A DNA stretch of 64,000 bases from Rhynchonema sp. JSB1_4 (GCA_030248065.1 JASAMV010007856.1:57855-121854), one strand, 5' to 3'. Counted from the stretch's first letter, positions 1 to 10,368 are shown. The notes: a model not told the origin generated them from the letters alone. Translations and numbers: made by a program.

Positions 1-240
1 ACTTGTGCAGCCCCCCACAAACAGGCACGCTGCATCCACAAAACCCGACAGATCGTTTGTGGATATCCAAATTAGCATCCAAAAAACACAGTCCCGAACC
101 CCAACCCGAACCAATATTATCGAGCGTCGTGTTTGCACATCTCTCCGCCGATTGTCTACTAGTTGTTGTATCCAATGTTGCATTCGACGTGCCAGATTGT
201 GACGCTTTCACGCCCGACAAACGGTCCGGCGACCTGCTTC
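1..240 (-). CDS. candidate exon at the window edge (possible CNOT4 C-terminal tail)
   Basis: After a minus-strand acceptor (gattgcag), a frame beginning SRSPDRLSGVKASQSGTS stays open for about 80 codons to the left edge. It is Ser/Thr-rich, with GSGWGSG and no domain. It could be the disordered tail of CNOT4 or a chance open frame; overlapping plus-strand frames are also open. Position and strand are the only links to CNOT4. Confidence 0.3.
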
Positions 241-1635
241 TGCAATCACGACGATGAATGACCAATTTTGTGACACGTTTTACTATTTTATTTCCATCAA
301 TATCACTTTTCTATTGTTCTTCATTTCCAAACAAAACCAATTGATAAGTCAAGTCAACCTTCAAAATGTCTGCGCTTATAATCAACTCAGATCGTAAACT
401 CCCATGTGTAATTTCTCGCGCTCAAGGGCTGCTTGAGTTCCGAGTTAACGAGGAGAGTGGACGACTTGAGTGGACGACTGTACAGTTAGCTAACGTCTGT
501 GATCTGTGCAGGAGTCGAACAGCTGTCGAGAACAAACTGGACGTCAGTGAAAGAAACACAATTTTTTTTTAAAAAAATTTGACAACGCCCAAGTTCGCGA
601 ACTAACTGTCTTGCAAAACTCAAAAAAAAGTATTCTCAACGTTTGCAAACTACACAAGCACATCGCGCCAGCGTTCCGGTGCAACTTGCACCATGGAATA
701 CCGTTGAAATTATAAATTGTGCGAAACTGAGCGCCAATTTCACCTAGCCTGGGACTTCTTGGAACAAACGAACAGATTTCTTGGCGCAAACTTCACCAAA
801 ATGAAAAACAACTCCCCAAACCCGCGCACTTGAATCTCTTCATCTTCTGATGTCTGGGCGGTGCATTGTTCGCATTCCGTGACTGTCTGTTAGGCATCGG
901 TTCATTCGGCAGGTCATATGCGTCATCCTTGCCGTGGTGCCGAACCAGCCCGCCTCGATGTTGTTTGTTTGGCGACGCGCTGCGACCCGATTTTCTGCAA
1001 AAAGTACTCAATTACTCACAGGGCTTTTTTTTCAAAACGGGCCAGTGGCCCATTGGTGGCTCATTTGCCAAAATCTTGTGGCTCATTCGAAATTTATAGT
1101 CGTGGCCCAATGAGCCAGCAATAGTGGCAAAAAAGTGATTACTCATGTCATGCAAGAATTAGTTTTTATGAGGCAGCAGTGTACACAGGTGGTTGCAGTT
1201 TTTCCGGAAAAATACATTGCTAAGCAAAAATACCGGTTTTCGAAAAGTTTTTTTCGATATTATCCCGAGCCAAAATCGTAGATCGGTCGAAATGTGTGAT
1301 TGTCCAATTATGCGATAAAACGGTGTGTGAAACAGAATCCTGTTGTGAAAGCGCGAATGAAACCATAAAAATATTTGTAAACTGTTTCTGCAATACAAAT
1401 ACACGTTTTCAAGCAATGCGGGCACTTTTTCAGAATCTTAGAAAACTCTGATGCGCAATTTTTTCGGCAAAAACCAGTCCACCAGAAAAAAAAACGTTTT
1501 TGTGCGTTTTCTCAAGAAAATCCGTTTTTATCCGGAACTAAAAAGCAATTCAAAATTAAAAGTGGCTCATGAAAAAATTTTAGCGGCCACTTTTACCAAA
1601 AAAACCCTATGCCACATAGCATACCTAACATGTAC
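241..1635. other. gene-poor stretch downstream of the CNOT4 core exons
   Basis: Apart from the candidate exon at 822-994 I see no supported coding sequence. The stretch is AT-rich with short T and A runs. A 68-codon plus-strand frame at 366-572 has no recognisable domain and no splice context. Confidence 0.5.
822..994 (-). CDS. candidate downstream exon of CNOT4
   Basis: Between an acceptor (tttttgcag ending at 995) and a donor (GTTTGG starting at 821), one minus-strand frame stays open: KSGRSASPNKQHRG, continuing through NEPMPNRQSRNANNAPPRHQ. The low-complexity, basic, N/Q/P-rich composition suits the poorly conserved tail of CNOT4. The reading frame needs a preceding exon ending in phase 2, while the last firm CNOT4 exon ends in phase 0. 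Another exon would therefore be required, or this is not an exon. No homology is recognised. Confidence 0.3.
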
Positions 1636-4600
1636 AGTCGAGTGCAACATCTGCTCAGCTAAACGTCGTTCGTATTCGGTGTGTTTGCCTTGTTGCATGT
1701 CTTCCTTCGTGAAACTCGCCTCGTCCTCCGCAACGTCGTGAAGATACATACATTCCTGAGAGTTATATATAGCATAAGTGAAACATCAGGTCGGTGGGGT
1801 TTTGCCTTTTTGCAAAGTTTTCCGCATGTTTGGGTGCGAATTGAATGAGTTTTGGGTGATTATACAGTAATATAACGTCAAAGTTTTAGATCCAGTCTAC
1901 ACCTTAGCGTTTGCGCGCAAACAAGAAACTTGCCTACGAAGTTGTGAATGCACGTCATTGTCACAGGCTCCGGCGGTGGTAATTTTTTGACGTGATATGA
2001 GAATAATTGGCGACAAAAAAACTTTCTTCCTTGACAGCAAATAATAATTTCTAATTCGTAAAAAGTAGTTGTCCGTTATTCCCACATTCGGTCTCGCGAT
2101 TCTCGCACGATAAACCAATCAACCAAAAAAAAATTTTCATAAAAAAATTACCCAAAAAAATGTCCATTGTCGCATGATCGCACCCCGGACTCACCGTTTT
2201 ATGACAAGACATGTTTCTGAGAAAGCTGGAGCAGTACTTGGTGGTGCCGAGCGAAGCCTTGACGGTCCGACCATCCACTTGTACGTTGTTGACTGAATGA
2301 ATGGCACGAAGGGCGTCCTCGGGTCGAACATAGGTCACGTACGCCGTGCAGGAGGAACTCTGAACAATTTGACAGCAGGATTAAAATCTGGTCAGGTATT
2401 TATTCTTAATTTTTAATAATGTAACAGCAGTGAGTTTTGCTCGTTTCGGCCGGCCTCGTCCGTGCGAACACATCTGGCCAATTCACTTCGAAAAGGGACC
2501 TCGAGCATAACTTATTGCTCGAGTAAAACACCACTGCTGCGCACTAGTCTGATTTATCAAACCGACATATGTAGGTATGGTAGCAGTATTTCAGATATTG
2601 TGGACAGCACTTTACTTGTAAAAAGTGAAAATTCCACGTGCATTAGCACTCATCGCTCTGGTTTTTTGGTGTGTCAACAAATATTGCCTGGTCGATTTTG
2701 GTGTCTCAGTGTTGACAACCACACTTTCGCCACAACAGAAACGAGGACCCCGGCGTGAATGATTTAGAAAAAGCCTCCTTTCTAACAAATGTTTGGCAAA
2801 ACAGACAAAATTTAGCATCTTTCCGTCGTTTATCGCTCGCAGACATACATACATAAGTTCCGACATAGCAAAATCCAAATTAAACATCGTTTCAACCACA
2901 GCAAATCCATTTCCTTGAATCTAAACAAACAAATCATCGAACCTGCTGTCCCCCGGACGACGTCCCAACGACGACTTTATGTATTTTGCCATATTTGCCA
3001 AAGTATTCCGGTCGTTTCAGGGTGTCCGGCTCGGCCACGCGCGGCGACAGACCGATCACGTAGACGAGGTTCTTTTGCAACACCCTGTAGTAAATAATTG
3101 CACCTTGTATGACAGACAACTGATGTGAACGAGAGAAATATCAGAGCTGTTGAGTTGTTCAGCTATCCATACATTCCCATGACAAGCGATGCGAGAGCAT
3201 TGTGTGACGTTGTATTTAGCAAATTATTGAAAAAAATTAATTTAGAGTCCTGTCTACGCCTAGGTTTCGCGGGGTATTCGAGACCATCGGCGTGACGTTG
3301 TGCCCCCCGCTCGTCAGCCGAATAGCAGAATACATTCGCATGACAAACCTGAGATTGGCCAGATGTTTTCTGCTCTCCGACACTTTCTGCTTCTCCTTCT
3401 GTTGTTTCTGTTTCTTTTCCGATTTTATCCTTTGCAACCTGCGCAAGAAAAATTATGAAAGTCAGCAAAATTTCTTACAAGGTCTATACCAAAAAAAAAT
3501 AGAAAAGTTTAGAGAAAGAAAAACGCACTCCTCGGCTGAAAGTGGCTTGAAATTGACTGGATCTTCGGGATATGGCTGTCGACACGCGGGGCACAATCCA
3601 TTCTCATCGGTACGGATTCGATGCCAGCAAAATCGACAGATCTGAACAAAAGAACAAAGCTTGAAGACAGCGGTTTTGTTTAAGATTGACTATATCTTGT
3701 GGAAATCCACCCATTTTGCACATGTTCTAGCTGAGCAATGTCCCTAATTTTCGTATGTTTGACCGATTTTGTTTAAGAATGACTAATTCTTGTGGAAATC
3801 CACGCATCTTTCTCATGTTTAAGCTAAAAGCAAAGTCCCATACTTGGCTCAGGCTCGGCCACTGTCCATTTTCTTGAAAAAAAACCTGCTCTCATTTTAT
3901 TTGCCTTGCTCCATACGGCTTTTCTGGACACCACGCAAGCAAAAGAACCTCTGAATAAAACTGACCAGCCGAGGCAAACAGAAACTAACTAAATGCGCGA
4001 ACAAGCAACAAACCTGATATTCGCATTTGCATGGAAAAAAATTGATATCGTCCAGCTCCAATGGTTCCATACACAGTGGACACTGAAAAAAGTGCTGGAA
4101 TTTGACTCCATCTCAATTCGGTTTCTTGGCCACGTCATCAAGAAACAGGACAGGCCCAGTGACTCTATAATTCTCCCACTCCTACCCCACAGCGGATCGC
4201 TCCACCCACACCCGGGCCACATCGAACGACATCCCTGACAGCCCCACCCCAAGTTTTTGGGGAGCTGGAGTAGGGCGCGAGCCGCCAGGGACGGGGTTTC
4301 TGTCATGGACTGAGGGGCTCCATGGTATTGGAATTGGACAGTGGTGTGATGGGGTGGCGGCAGGGGAATTGGCGCGACTGGGCCAGCGGCTTGACCGAGG
4401 CCACCTAACCCCACAGCCCAACGCATTTTAAGAAAAGCTAGTCTCGTTTCAAAATTAACTTCCCCTTTTCTCAGGTTCAGGCTTGGGCTGGGCTTTAGGG
4501 TTAGAGAGATGTCGGGTGTCGGGTGTCGGCTGTCGGGTGTCGGGTGCCAAAAAAGTGTAGGTGTCGGGTGTCGGGTGTCGGGTACCCCCAGATGTCGGGT

Positions 4601-5270
4601 GTCGGGTTTTTTTGGACCCGACACCCGACAGCCGACACCCGACACTTACGGTTCAAAACATCAGTTTTGCTGAGAGAAGAATTTTGAGAGAAAATTTTCT
4701 TCGGACCAAATGTTTCCAAAGACGCAGAATGTGACATTTTGGTGTTTATTTCGTGTGAAAATACTTGACTTCAGTAACCTGAGCCAAAAAATTGCACTAA
4801 TGATGCAAGTGAGCAAAAATTTGCCTGTTTTTGCTCCAAAAACAGGTGTCGGGTGTCGGGTTTTTTTCAAAAACTAGATGTCGGGTGTCGGGTTTTTTTG
4901 CAACTGTCGGGTGTCGGGTGTCGGCTTTTTTTCTCAGATGTCGGGTGTCGGGTGTCGGGTACTTCCAGATGTCGGGTGTCGGGTGTCGGGTACCCCCCCC
5001 CCCGACCTCTAACCCTACTGGGCTTACTATTAGGCTTAGGCCAAATCTTACGTCATCCCATGCCTTCTATCGCGAAATCGAAAATTCGCGTTTTCTGTCA
5101 AGGGAACTGGACTAGCTTTTCCCAACATGCCAGCCCAACGCCGGACCGTACTCCTATCGCACCCCCATGCTGTTGGGTTCTTCTGGAAACTGCAAAATAT
5201 GAGAATCAGCAGCAGAACGAAACAGGACGTGGAACAAACCTCCTTGTCGCTTTGTTCATCGCTGGACATT
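1636..5270 (-). CDS. CNOT4: CNOT4 (NOT4) E3 ubiquitin ligase, seven exons, C-terminus not resolved
   Basis: RING-type E3 ligase associated with the CCR4-NOT deadenylase complex; the family acts in mRNA decay and co-translational quality control. Exons read on the minus strand: 5270-5241, 4082-4014, 3641-3529, 3438-3349, 3084-2943, 2359-2195, 1755-1636. All have GT-AG borders and their phases close. The first exon encodes only 10 residues (MSSDEQSDKE); an in-frame ATG lies at 5296, but 5270 matches the short family N-terminus better. RING C4C4 cysteines are at residues 11, 14, 28, 30, 35, 38, 50 and 53, including the motif INFFPCKC and the CRFCWHRIR block. A lysine/glutamine-rich helix follows (exon 3438-3349), then an RRM (KNLVYVIGLSPRV to VDGRTVKASLGTTKYC) and a CCCH finger (C-x8-C-x4-C-x3-H) split across the last two exons. 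The last clear residues (MYLHDVAEDEASFTKEDMQ) match the conserved family block. A hAT-like element sits in intron 1. The variable C-terminal tail downstream is not settled. Confidence 0.93.
4496..5017. mobile_element. hAT-like element carrying TGTCGGG heptamer arrays
   Basis: Ends are TAGGGTTAGAG and CTCTAACCCTA, flanked by an exact 8-bp duplication CTGGGCTT (4488-4495 and 5018-5025). The termini fit the hAT end pattern. Inside, both halves carry runs of the heptamer TGTCGGG, mostly in one orientation, around an AT-rich core. There is no transposase frame. It lies in CNOT4 intron 1. A second, broken copy starts at 7300. Confidence 0.9.
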
Positions 5271-5635
5271 TTGTCAGTGGTCGATCTTAATGTCAATTTC
5301 CCTTGGTCAAAGTGTCCTCCTCATCTCAACAACGTCACATCTGAAGAAGGTGGGAAAAAATGCCTTGCCCTTGGGCTTTCTTATTTACCAAGGGAGCTGG
5401 CGGCTGTATCAGAGATCGCAATCGGGCCGGCCCGCGACCTTGAGCTTTTGGTGCGGGCGCGGGACAACTTTTTCATTGAAAGCAATTAATTTTCCACGAA
5501 TAAATAAGTTCAGAAAAATTGCGAAAACAGGCTAAAATTGGGCAAAAATCTCACCCAAAAAATTCGAGCAGGGCCGGGCCGAGTTTTGGCCACCTCGGGG
5601 CAGGCCGGGCTGGAAATTAGGGGATGGGGTGGGCG

Positions 5636-6003
5636 CAGTGATGTAGTTGGTCCGAGCAAGAAAGCTAGCTAGCTGGAGGGGTCCGGCACAAGAAAGCTAG
5701 CTAGCTAGCCGGGTACCCAGCTTTGGGGGGTATTGGTCCAGAAGTCAAAAAGAGGGGTATAAAATTTGGTCTAGATTATGCTAAAATGCCTTAAAATGCG
5801 TATTTTTGTGCACGTGTGAGAAAATTTGAACGAATTTGACCATTTTGGCCCATAAAATGGTCATTTTTGGCACTAAAATCATCACTTTTCTTACTTGATG
5901 ACCGGAGCAAGAAAGCCAGCTAGCCAGTTTGGTGGGTATGGGTTTCGTAGCAAGAAAGCTACCAAGCAGTTGGGAGGGGGGGTATGGGGGTATTACATCA
6001 CTG
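5636..6003. mobile_element. hAT-like MITE with GCAAGAAAGCTAGC repeats
   Basis: Inverted ends are CAGTGATGTA and TACATCACTG. An exact 8-bp duplication GGTGGGCG flanks it (5628-5635 and 6004-6011). The unit GCAAGAAAGCTAGC(TAGC) occurs twice in the left half and twice, slightly altered, in the right half, always in the same orientation. It is non-coding. Confidence 0.9.
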
Positions 6004-6028
6004 GGTGGGCGGGGTGGGGCCGGGCGAT

Positions 6029-6463
6029 CAGTGGTGTCGTTGGGGGGGGGGGGCGCGGGGGGGGGTTACCCCCCCTAGTATCCGGTATCCGGTATCTTGA
6101 TTTTTTCACCCAGGGGTATCCGGTATCCTGACTTTTTGTCTAGGGGTATCCTACCCTAAAATTTTTCCGAAAACCGTAAAAATCGCCCATTTTTAGCTCC
6201 AAAAATCTCAAAATCGCTTGCTAGCGCAAGCATAACCCCCAAAATGACCATTTTTTGCGCTTTCAACACCGATTTTGCTCAATTTTCCTCTAAAAAATTG
6301 ACCTTTTTTTTGAACAACCCCCCCCTGGGTATCCGACATTTTCATTTTAGGGAGCAACCCCCCCTGGTATCCGAGATTTTTCATTTTGGGTATCCGGTAT
6401 CCGAAAATTTTGGATTTTGGGTATCCGGTATCCTGACTTTTTGATTTCCCAACGACACCACTG
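6029..6463. mobile_element. hAT-like MITE with GGTATCC repeats, copy 1
   Basis: Both ends read CAGTGGTGTCGTTGGG inward. The flanks are CGGGCGAT and CGGGCGAC, an 8-bp duplication with one mismatch. Units of GGGTATCCGGTATCC occur in both halves in the same orientation. The centre holds a small palindrome, GCTTGCTAGCGCAAGC. A second full copy lies at 58577-58932. Confidence 0.9.
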
Positions 6464-6753
6464 CGGGCGACCAAACCCGGCCCGATTGCGACCTCTGATG
6501 CAGCACGCAGACGTAGCTCATAGGCCTAAGAAGCTATTGCTTCTTGCTTGCTAATAAAAATTATTCTCTTAAAAAGGCAAATGAAATTAAACAGGGATCT
6601 GAAATCAGAGATCTGAAACGGGCCGAGTAAAGTCGGCCCGGCCCGACTTGAACAGCCGACAAACTTTGGCCTGCAACACAACGAAAAAAACGTTTTTTCA
6701 CATATTTTTCGAAAAAAAATTGCAACTGCACTAGCAAGCTGGGCAACGGCAAG

Positions 6754-7236
6754 CAGTGTTGGAGGTGGGGGGTTTGGGGGTATCCCCCCAGAGCAATGGT
6801 GTAGCTGGGGGGGGGAGTGGGGGGGCGGCCCCCCCCCCCCTAGGTACAGTAGGTAGGTTGCCGCCCCTCACCTGGTACAGTAGGTAGGTTGCCGCCCCTC
6901 CCCTGGTACAGTAGGTAGGTTGCCGCCCCACCTAACTTTTCACCCAAAACATTCATTTTTGGCTTAAAATTGCATAAAATTAGCATATTTGTCTGCAAAT
7001 AGGTGAAAAATCGCGCGCTGCGCGCGAAATTAGTGTTTTAGGCCACATTTTCTTCAGTATTTAGACATAAAAAATTTCGGTTTCCAGATGACCCCCCCCC
7101 CAAGTGGTACGACCCCCCCCCCCCCCTAGCTCGGCTGGTACAGTAGGTAGGTTGCCGCCCCGCATTTTGGGTGGTACAGTAGGTTGCCGCCCCGCCTGGG
7201 TAGCTACACCACTGCCCCAGAGTACCTCCAACACTG
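6754..7236. mobile_element. outer hAT-like element (CAGTGTTGGAGGT ends) hosting another
   Basis: The ends CAGTGTTGGAGGT and ACCTCCAACACTG are flanked by an exact duplication ACGGCAAG (6746-6753 and 7237-7244). Removing the inner element at 6794-7214 and one copy of its duplication leaves only about 50 bp. It is therefore either a tiny MITE or a deletion derivative. Confidence 0.85.
6794..7214. mobile_element. hAT-like MITE with GGTACAGTAGGTAGGTTGCC repeats, nested
   Basis: The ends CAATGGTGTAGCT and AGCTACACCACTG are flanked by an exact duplication CCCCAGAG (6786-6793 and 7215-7222). A roughly 25-bp unit containing TACAGTAGGTAGGTTGCCGC occurs three times on the left and twice (one shortened) on the right, in the same orientation. 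The central module has the hairpin TCGCGCGCTGCGCGCGA near 7012-7029. It lies inside 6754-7236. Confidence 0.92.
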
Positions 7237-7701
7237 ACGGCAAGTGATTTGGCAAGTAACAGGGGTTGCGGCCGGCAGTCTAGTACTTGATCAGCAGTGT
7301 AGGGTTAGAGAGATGTCGGGTGCCAAAAAAGTGTAGGTGTCGGGTGTCGGGTCGGGTTCCTCCAGATCAGTGTAGTGGCAGGCAAATGGTTGCAAGGTAC
7401 CCTTGGGGGGATGGATCCAGATGGTTGCAAGGTACCCCCCTACCCAGCCTCCGGAAGGTTGCAAGGTACCCCTGAGGTCCGAAAAAAGGGTGTTTTTTAC
7501 ATGCATTATCCTGCAAATTTGGCCGAAAAATAGGTACTTTTTTGCATTTTGGCCGAAAATTTGCCTAAAACACCTATTATATGGAGGTTTGCGCGCGGAG
7601 CGCGCGAATTTTGGGGTTTTGAGGTCGAAAAACACCCATTTTTGCCTATAAAAACCATAAATTGATGGTTGCAAGGTACCCTCCGGGGTGGTTGCAAGGT
7701 A

Positions 7702-8137
7702 CCGTATTCCCTAAAATAGAGCCCCCCCAAAAATAGAGCCCCCCAAAATACAGCCCCCCCTAAAAGGGGTCAGTGAAAAAATAGAGCCCCCCCCCAAAAA
7801 TACAGCCCCCCCCCCAACTTGGAATTCCCCGCTTGGGGGTCGTAAAGTCAAGTTCTTGTATAAGACACCTTGTGTACAACGTTTGTGGTTGAGTATATGA
7901 TGACGTAAAGCCTTTTATGGAAGATCTGCACCTAAAAACACTTACTAATGACCAGTAACACCCTGACAGAACTCCATTTTAGGGGTATTTTTTGGAACAT
8001 TTTTTGAGATTTTGGGCAGCGAAAAAATACAGCCCCCCAAAAATAGAGCCCCCCCCCAAAAAAAAATACAGCCCCCCCTAAAAGGGGTCAGTGAAAAAAT
8101 ACAGCCCCCCCCCCCCCTTGTATTTTAGGTTTTACGG
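7702..8137. mobile_element. TA-target element with CCGTA...TACGG ends and gggctctatt repeats
   Basis: Inserted at a TA inside a GGTTGCAAGGTACC unit. The left end CCGTATTCCCTAAAATAGAG matches in inverse the right end TATTTTAGGTTTTACGG; TA lies on both sides. The body is made of aaaatagagcccccc / aaatacagcccccc units. It belongs to the same family as 8761-9684, 9685-9947 and 52686-53076. Confidence 0.8.
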
Positions 8138-8179
8138 TACCTACCCTTCCCCCCATCCCCCCCAAGGGGTGGTTGCAAG

Positions 8180-8614
8180 CAGTGTGGTGGCAGGCCAATC
8201 GACCCAAGATACCCTAGGGGGGGGGAAGGTTTCGGACTTACTCGAGATACCCCCCAGAGGCTACCCAAAATACCTCTATGGTCCGTCAAAAGGCGAAAAA
8301 AGGCCGTTTTTTGCATGCAATTTTACTGCAAAATTGGCCTAAAAATGGGTACTTTTTGACATTTTTGCAGAAAATTGGCCTAAAATGACCGTTTTTGGGT
8401 GTTTGCGCGCGGAGCGCGCGATTTTTAGGGGTCCCGAGGTCGAAAAACACCTATTTTTGCCTTTGAAAACCATAAATCTACTTACTCGAGATACCCTTTG
8501 GGGTCGGCTCGAGATAGATACCCTTCCCCCCATCCCCCCCCTAAGGGTTGACTCGAGATAGATACCCCTTAGGGGGGGGGGAATCCCCCCCATCCCCCCC
8601 CAGCCACTACAGTG
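8180..8614. mobile_element. hAT-like MITE with CTCGAGATA repeats, nested
   Basis: The left end CAGTGTGGTGGC and right end GCCACTACAGTG (two mismatches to a perfect inverse) are flanked by an exact duplication GTTGCAAG (8172-8179 and 8615-8622). ACTCGAGATA(GATA)CCC units recur on both sides of a core with the hairpin GCGCGCGGAGCGCGCG near 8404. Confidence 0.88.
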
Positions 8615-8760
8615 GTTGCAAGGTACCTACTCCTTAGGGGGGGAATCCCCCCCATCCCCCCCCCCCAGCCACTACACTGCTCCAGATGACGGGTGTCGGG
8701 TCCAAAAAAACCGCCAACAGCTGACACTCGACACTTACATTCTTAAGTACTGGAAAAGTA

Positions 8761-9684
8761 CCGTAAAAACCTAAATAGAAGGGGGGGCTCTATTAATTCA
8801 CTGACCCCATTTTGGGGGGCTCTATTACGGGGGGGGCTCTATTCCGGGGGGGCCTCTATTAATTCACTGACCCGAACCTGAAAAATTGTTCCCAGAAATA
8901 CCCTCCAAAAACCCCTAAAAAGGGGTTTGAATTTGAAAGGATGTTTTTTCGCTTGTAATCGCATTTATTCGTGTCTATTCGTCAATAGGAGGCGTATTAT
9001 GTGCTCTGAACGAACAACAAACGTGCATAAATGCACCTGTACACCACTATCAAGCCTTAATACACTACAGTATAGGGGATGTTACTTAGGGGGGGGGCTC
9101 TATTCCGGGGGGGGGGCTCTATTAATTCACTGACCCCTTTTTGGGGGGGCTGTATTCAGTGTAGTACTTGGTCAGGGTGTTGACGATAGATAGATTGGGA
9201 CCCGAAATGTGTTGACGATAGATAGATGACCAAAGTCCGAAATCTGGGGGGGGGTCGACCCAAACTTGTTGACGATAGATAGATGGTGGGGGGGGTCGCC
9301 AAAAATCAAGGAATAGTATAGTGCATTAAGTAGGTAATAATGTGTAAATATTAATGAAAATGTGTATAGATGTACTAAATCCGCGCGTAGCGCGCGATTT
9401 CTTGCCTATTTGGAACAAAAAATACCGATTTTGAGCCATTTTGAGTAAAAAATGCCAATTTTGGGTTCGAAATGTGTTGACGATAGATAGATTGTTCCCA
9501 GAATTTGTTGACGATAGATAGATTAGCCCATAAGTGTTGACGATAGATAGATGAAATCAAAAAGTGTTGACGATAGATAGATGAATTTGGGGGGACCCCC
9601 CCACCCCCCCCCCCCCAAGTACTACCCTGGCTGTATTACGGGGGGGGCTCTATTCCGGGGGGGGCTGTATTTAGGTTTTTACGG
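8761..9684. mobile_element. TA-target element (CCGTAAAAACCTAAATA ends), split by a hAT-like insertion
   Basis: It starts TA|CCGTAAAAACCTAAATAGA and ends CTGTATTTAGGTTTTTACGG|TA. The body has gggggctctattaattcactgaccc units. An internal stretch near 8876-8990 recurs inverted in the 52.7-kb copy. The element 9157-9629 inserted at GCTGTATT. Without it the element is about 450 bp. Confidence 0.82.
9157..9629. mobile_element. hAT-like MITE with GTTGACGATAGATAGAT repeats, nested
   Basis: The ends CAGTGTAGTACTTGG and CCAAGTACTACCCTG are flanked by an exact duplication GCTGTATT (9149-9156 and 9630-9637). The 17-bp unit GTTGACGATAGATAGAT occurs three times on the left and four times on the right of a core with the hairpin CGCGCGTAGCGCGCG near 9382. 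All units share one orientation. Confidence 0.92.
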
Positions 9685-9947
9685 TATTTGGAAAAAAACG
9701 GTTTTTTTCAGAAAAAAAACGTTTTTTTTCGCGAAAAATAAAAAAACGGTTCTTTATGACAGTGTATCCTACCCGGCCCGATTTTTGCCCTCAAAATGCC
9801 CGTTTTCGGTCAAACCCTTAAGTGTGCAAAAAATGGCGCGCTACGCGCGATACATGCACTTCATAGCATATAAAAATAGGGTCAATAGCCCCCCAAAATG
9901 GGGTCAGTGAATTAGTAGAGCCCCCATTTCTATTTATGTTTTTACGG
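9685..9947. mobile_element. remnant of a further TA-target element
   Basis: It follows the end of the previous copy directly and terminates in TCTATTTATGTTTTTACGG|TA. Inside are gtcagtgaattagtagagcc and the hairpin GGCGCGCTACGCGCG near 9836. The left terminus is missing or shared with its neighbour. Confidence 0.55.
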
Positions 9948-9960
9948 TACTACACTGGCG

Positions 9961-10360
9961 CAGTGTAGTTCCTGGTCCGGAGGGGGAACAGACGTACCCT
10001 CCACTATTTTCGGAGGGGGAACAGACGTACCTACCTGGGGGGGAAGGGGGGGGAGTCCCAATTTGGGGGGGGGACGGAAAAAAGACATTTTTTGAGGTCG
10101 AAAAATTGGACCATTTTTGCCTTCTTTTGCGAAAAATCCCCTATAAAAAGGGTATTTTGGCGTTTTTTTGGAGGTTTCACCTAAAGTTTACCTATTTTTG
10201 GCCTAAAAATGCCTATTTTAGGCCTAAATTTGCCAATTTTAGGAAGAAATTGGGGGAGCAGACGTACCCGGAGGGGGAACAGTGGGGCAGGCGTACCTCG
10301 GAGGGGGAACAGACGTACCCGAGGGGGGGACCCCCCCCTCCCCCCCCATGAACTACACTG
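9961..10360. mobile_element. hAT-like MITE with GGAGGGGGAACAGACGTACC repeats
   Basis: The ends CAGTGTAGTTCCTGG and AACTACACTG are flanked by an exact duplication CACTGGCG (9953-9960 and 10361-10368). Units of GGAGGGGGAACAGACGTACC occur on both sides in the same orientation. The core is AT-rich with repeated TTTTAGGCCTAAA-like text but no CGCG hairpin. Confidence 0.92.
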
Positions 10361-10368
10361 CACTGGCG

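Larger units (their letters stand above)
5410..6497. mobile_element. composite GC-rich element with inverted ends, split by two insertions
   Basis: The left end CAGAGATCGCAATCGGGCC is mirrored by GGCCCGATTGCGACCTCTG at the right. The body is rich in GGGCCGGGCC motifs. Two complete hAT-like elements (5636-6003 and 6029-6463) interrupt it; removing them brings the GC-rich halves together. The flanks do not show a clean 8-bp duplication, so the outer boundary is provisional. A related sequence with CAGAGGTCGCAATTTTGGGC lies near 10470. Confidence 0.6.
7368..8679. mobile_element. hAT-like element with GGTTGCAAGGTACC repeats, hosting two insertions
   Basis: The ends CAGTGTAGTGGC and GCCACTACACTG are flanked by an exact duplication CTCCAGAT (7360-7367 and 8680-8687). 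The unit GGTTGCAAGGTACCC occurs at least three times left of the core and four times right of it, all in one orientation. The core holds the hairpin GCGCGCGGAGCGCGCG near 7590. Elements 7702-8137 and 8180-8614 are nested within it. Confidence 0.9.
7300..8750. mobile_element. second TGTCGGG element, interrupted by a later insertion
   Basis: It begins TAGGGTTAGAGAGATGTCGG like the copy at 4496. It is broken at the sequence CTCCAGAT by the element 7368-8679 and resumes at 8688 with GACGGGTGTCGGGTCC, then the inverted CGACACTTAC block found in the first copy. No matching right terminus is visible, so it is a truncated relic. Confidence 0.7.

Noticed and set aside
366..572. 68-codon plus-strand frame as a gene
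   Set aside because: No domain, no splice signals, and it lies in low-complexity sequence near the window edge.
4510..5005. TGTCGGG heptamer arrays as telomeric or subtelomeric repeat
   Set aside because: The arrays lie inside an element with inverted ends and an exact 8-bp duplication within an intron of CNOT4, and other families have different units in the same position.
9157..9629. Regularly spaced GTTGACGATAGATAGAT units as a CRISPR-like array
   Set aside because: The units are short, spaced irregularly, interrupted by a core, and enclosed by hAT-like ends; the genome is animal.
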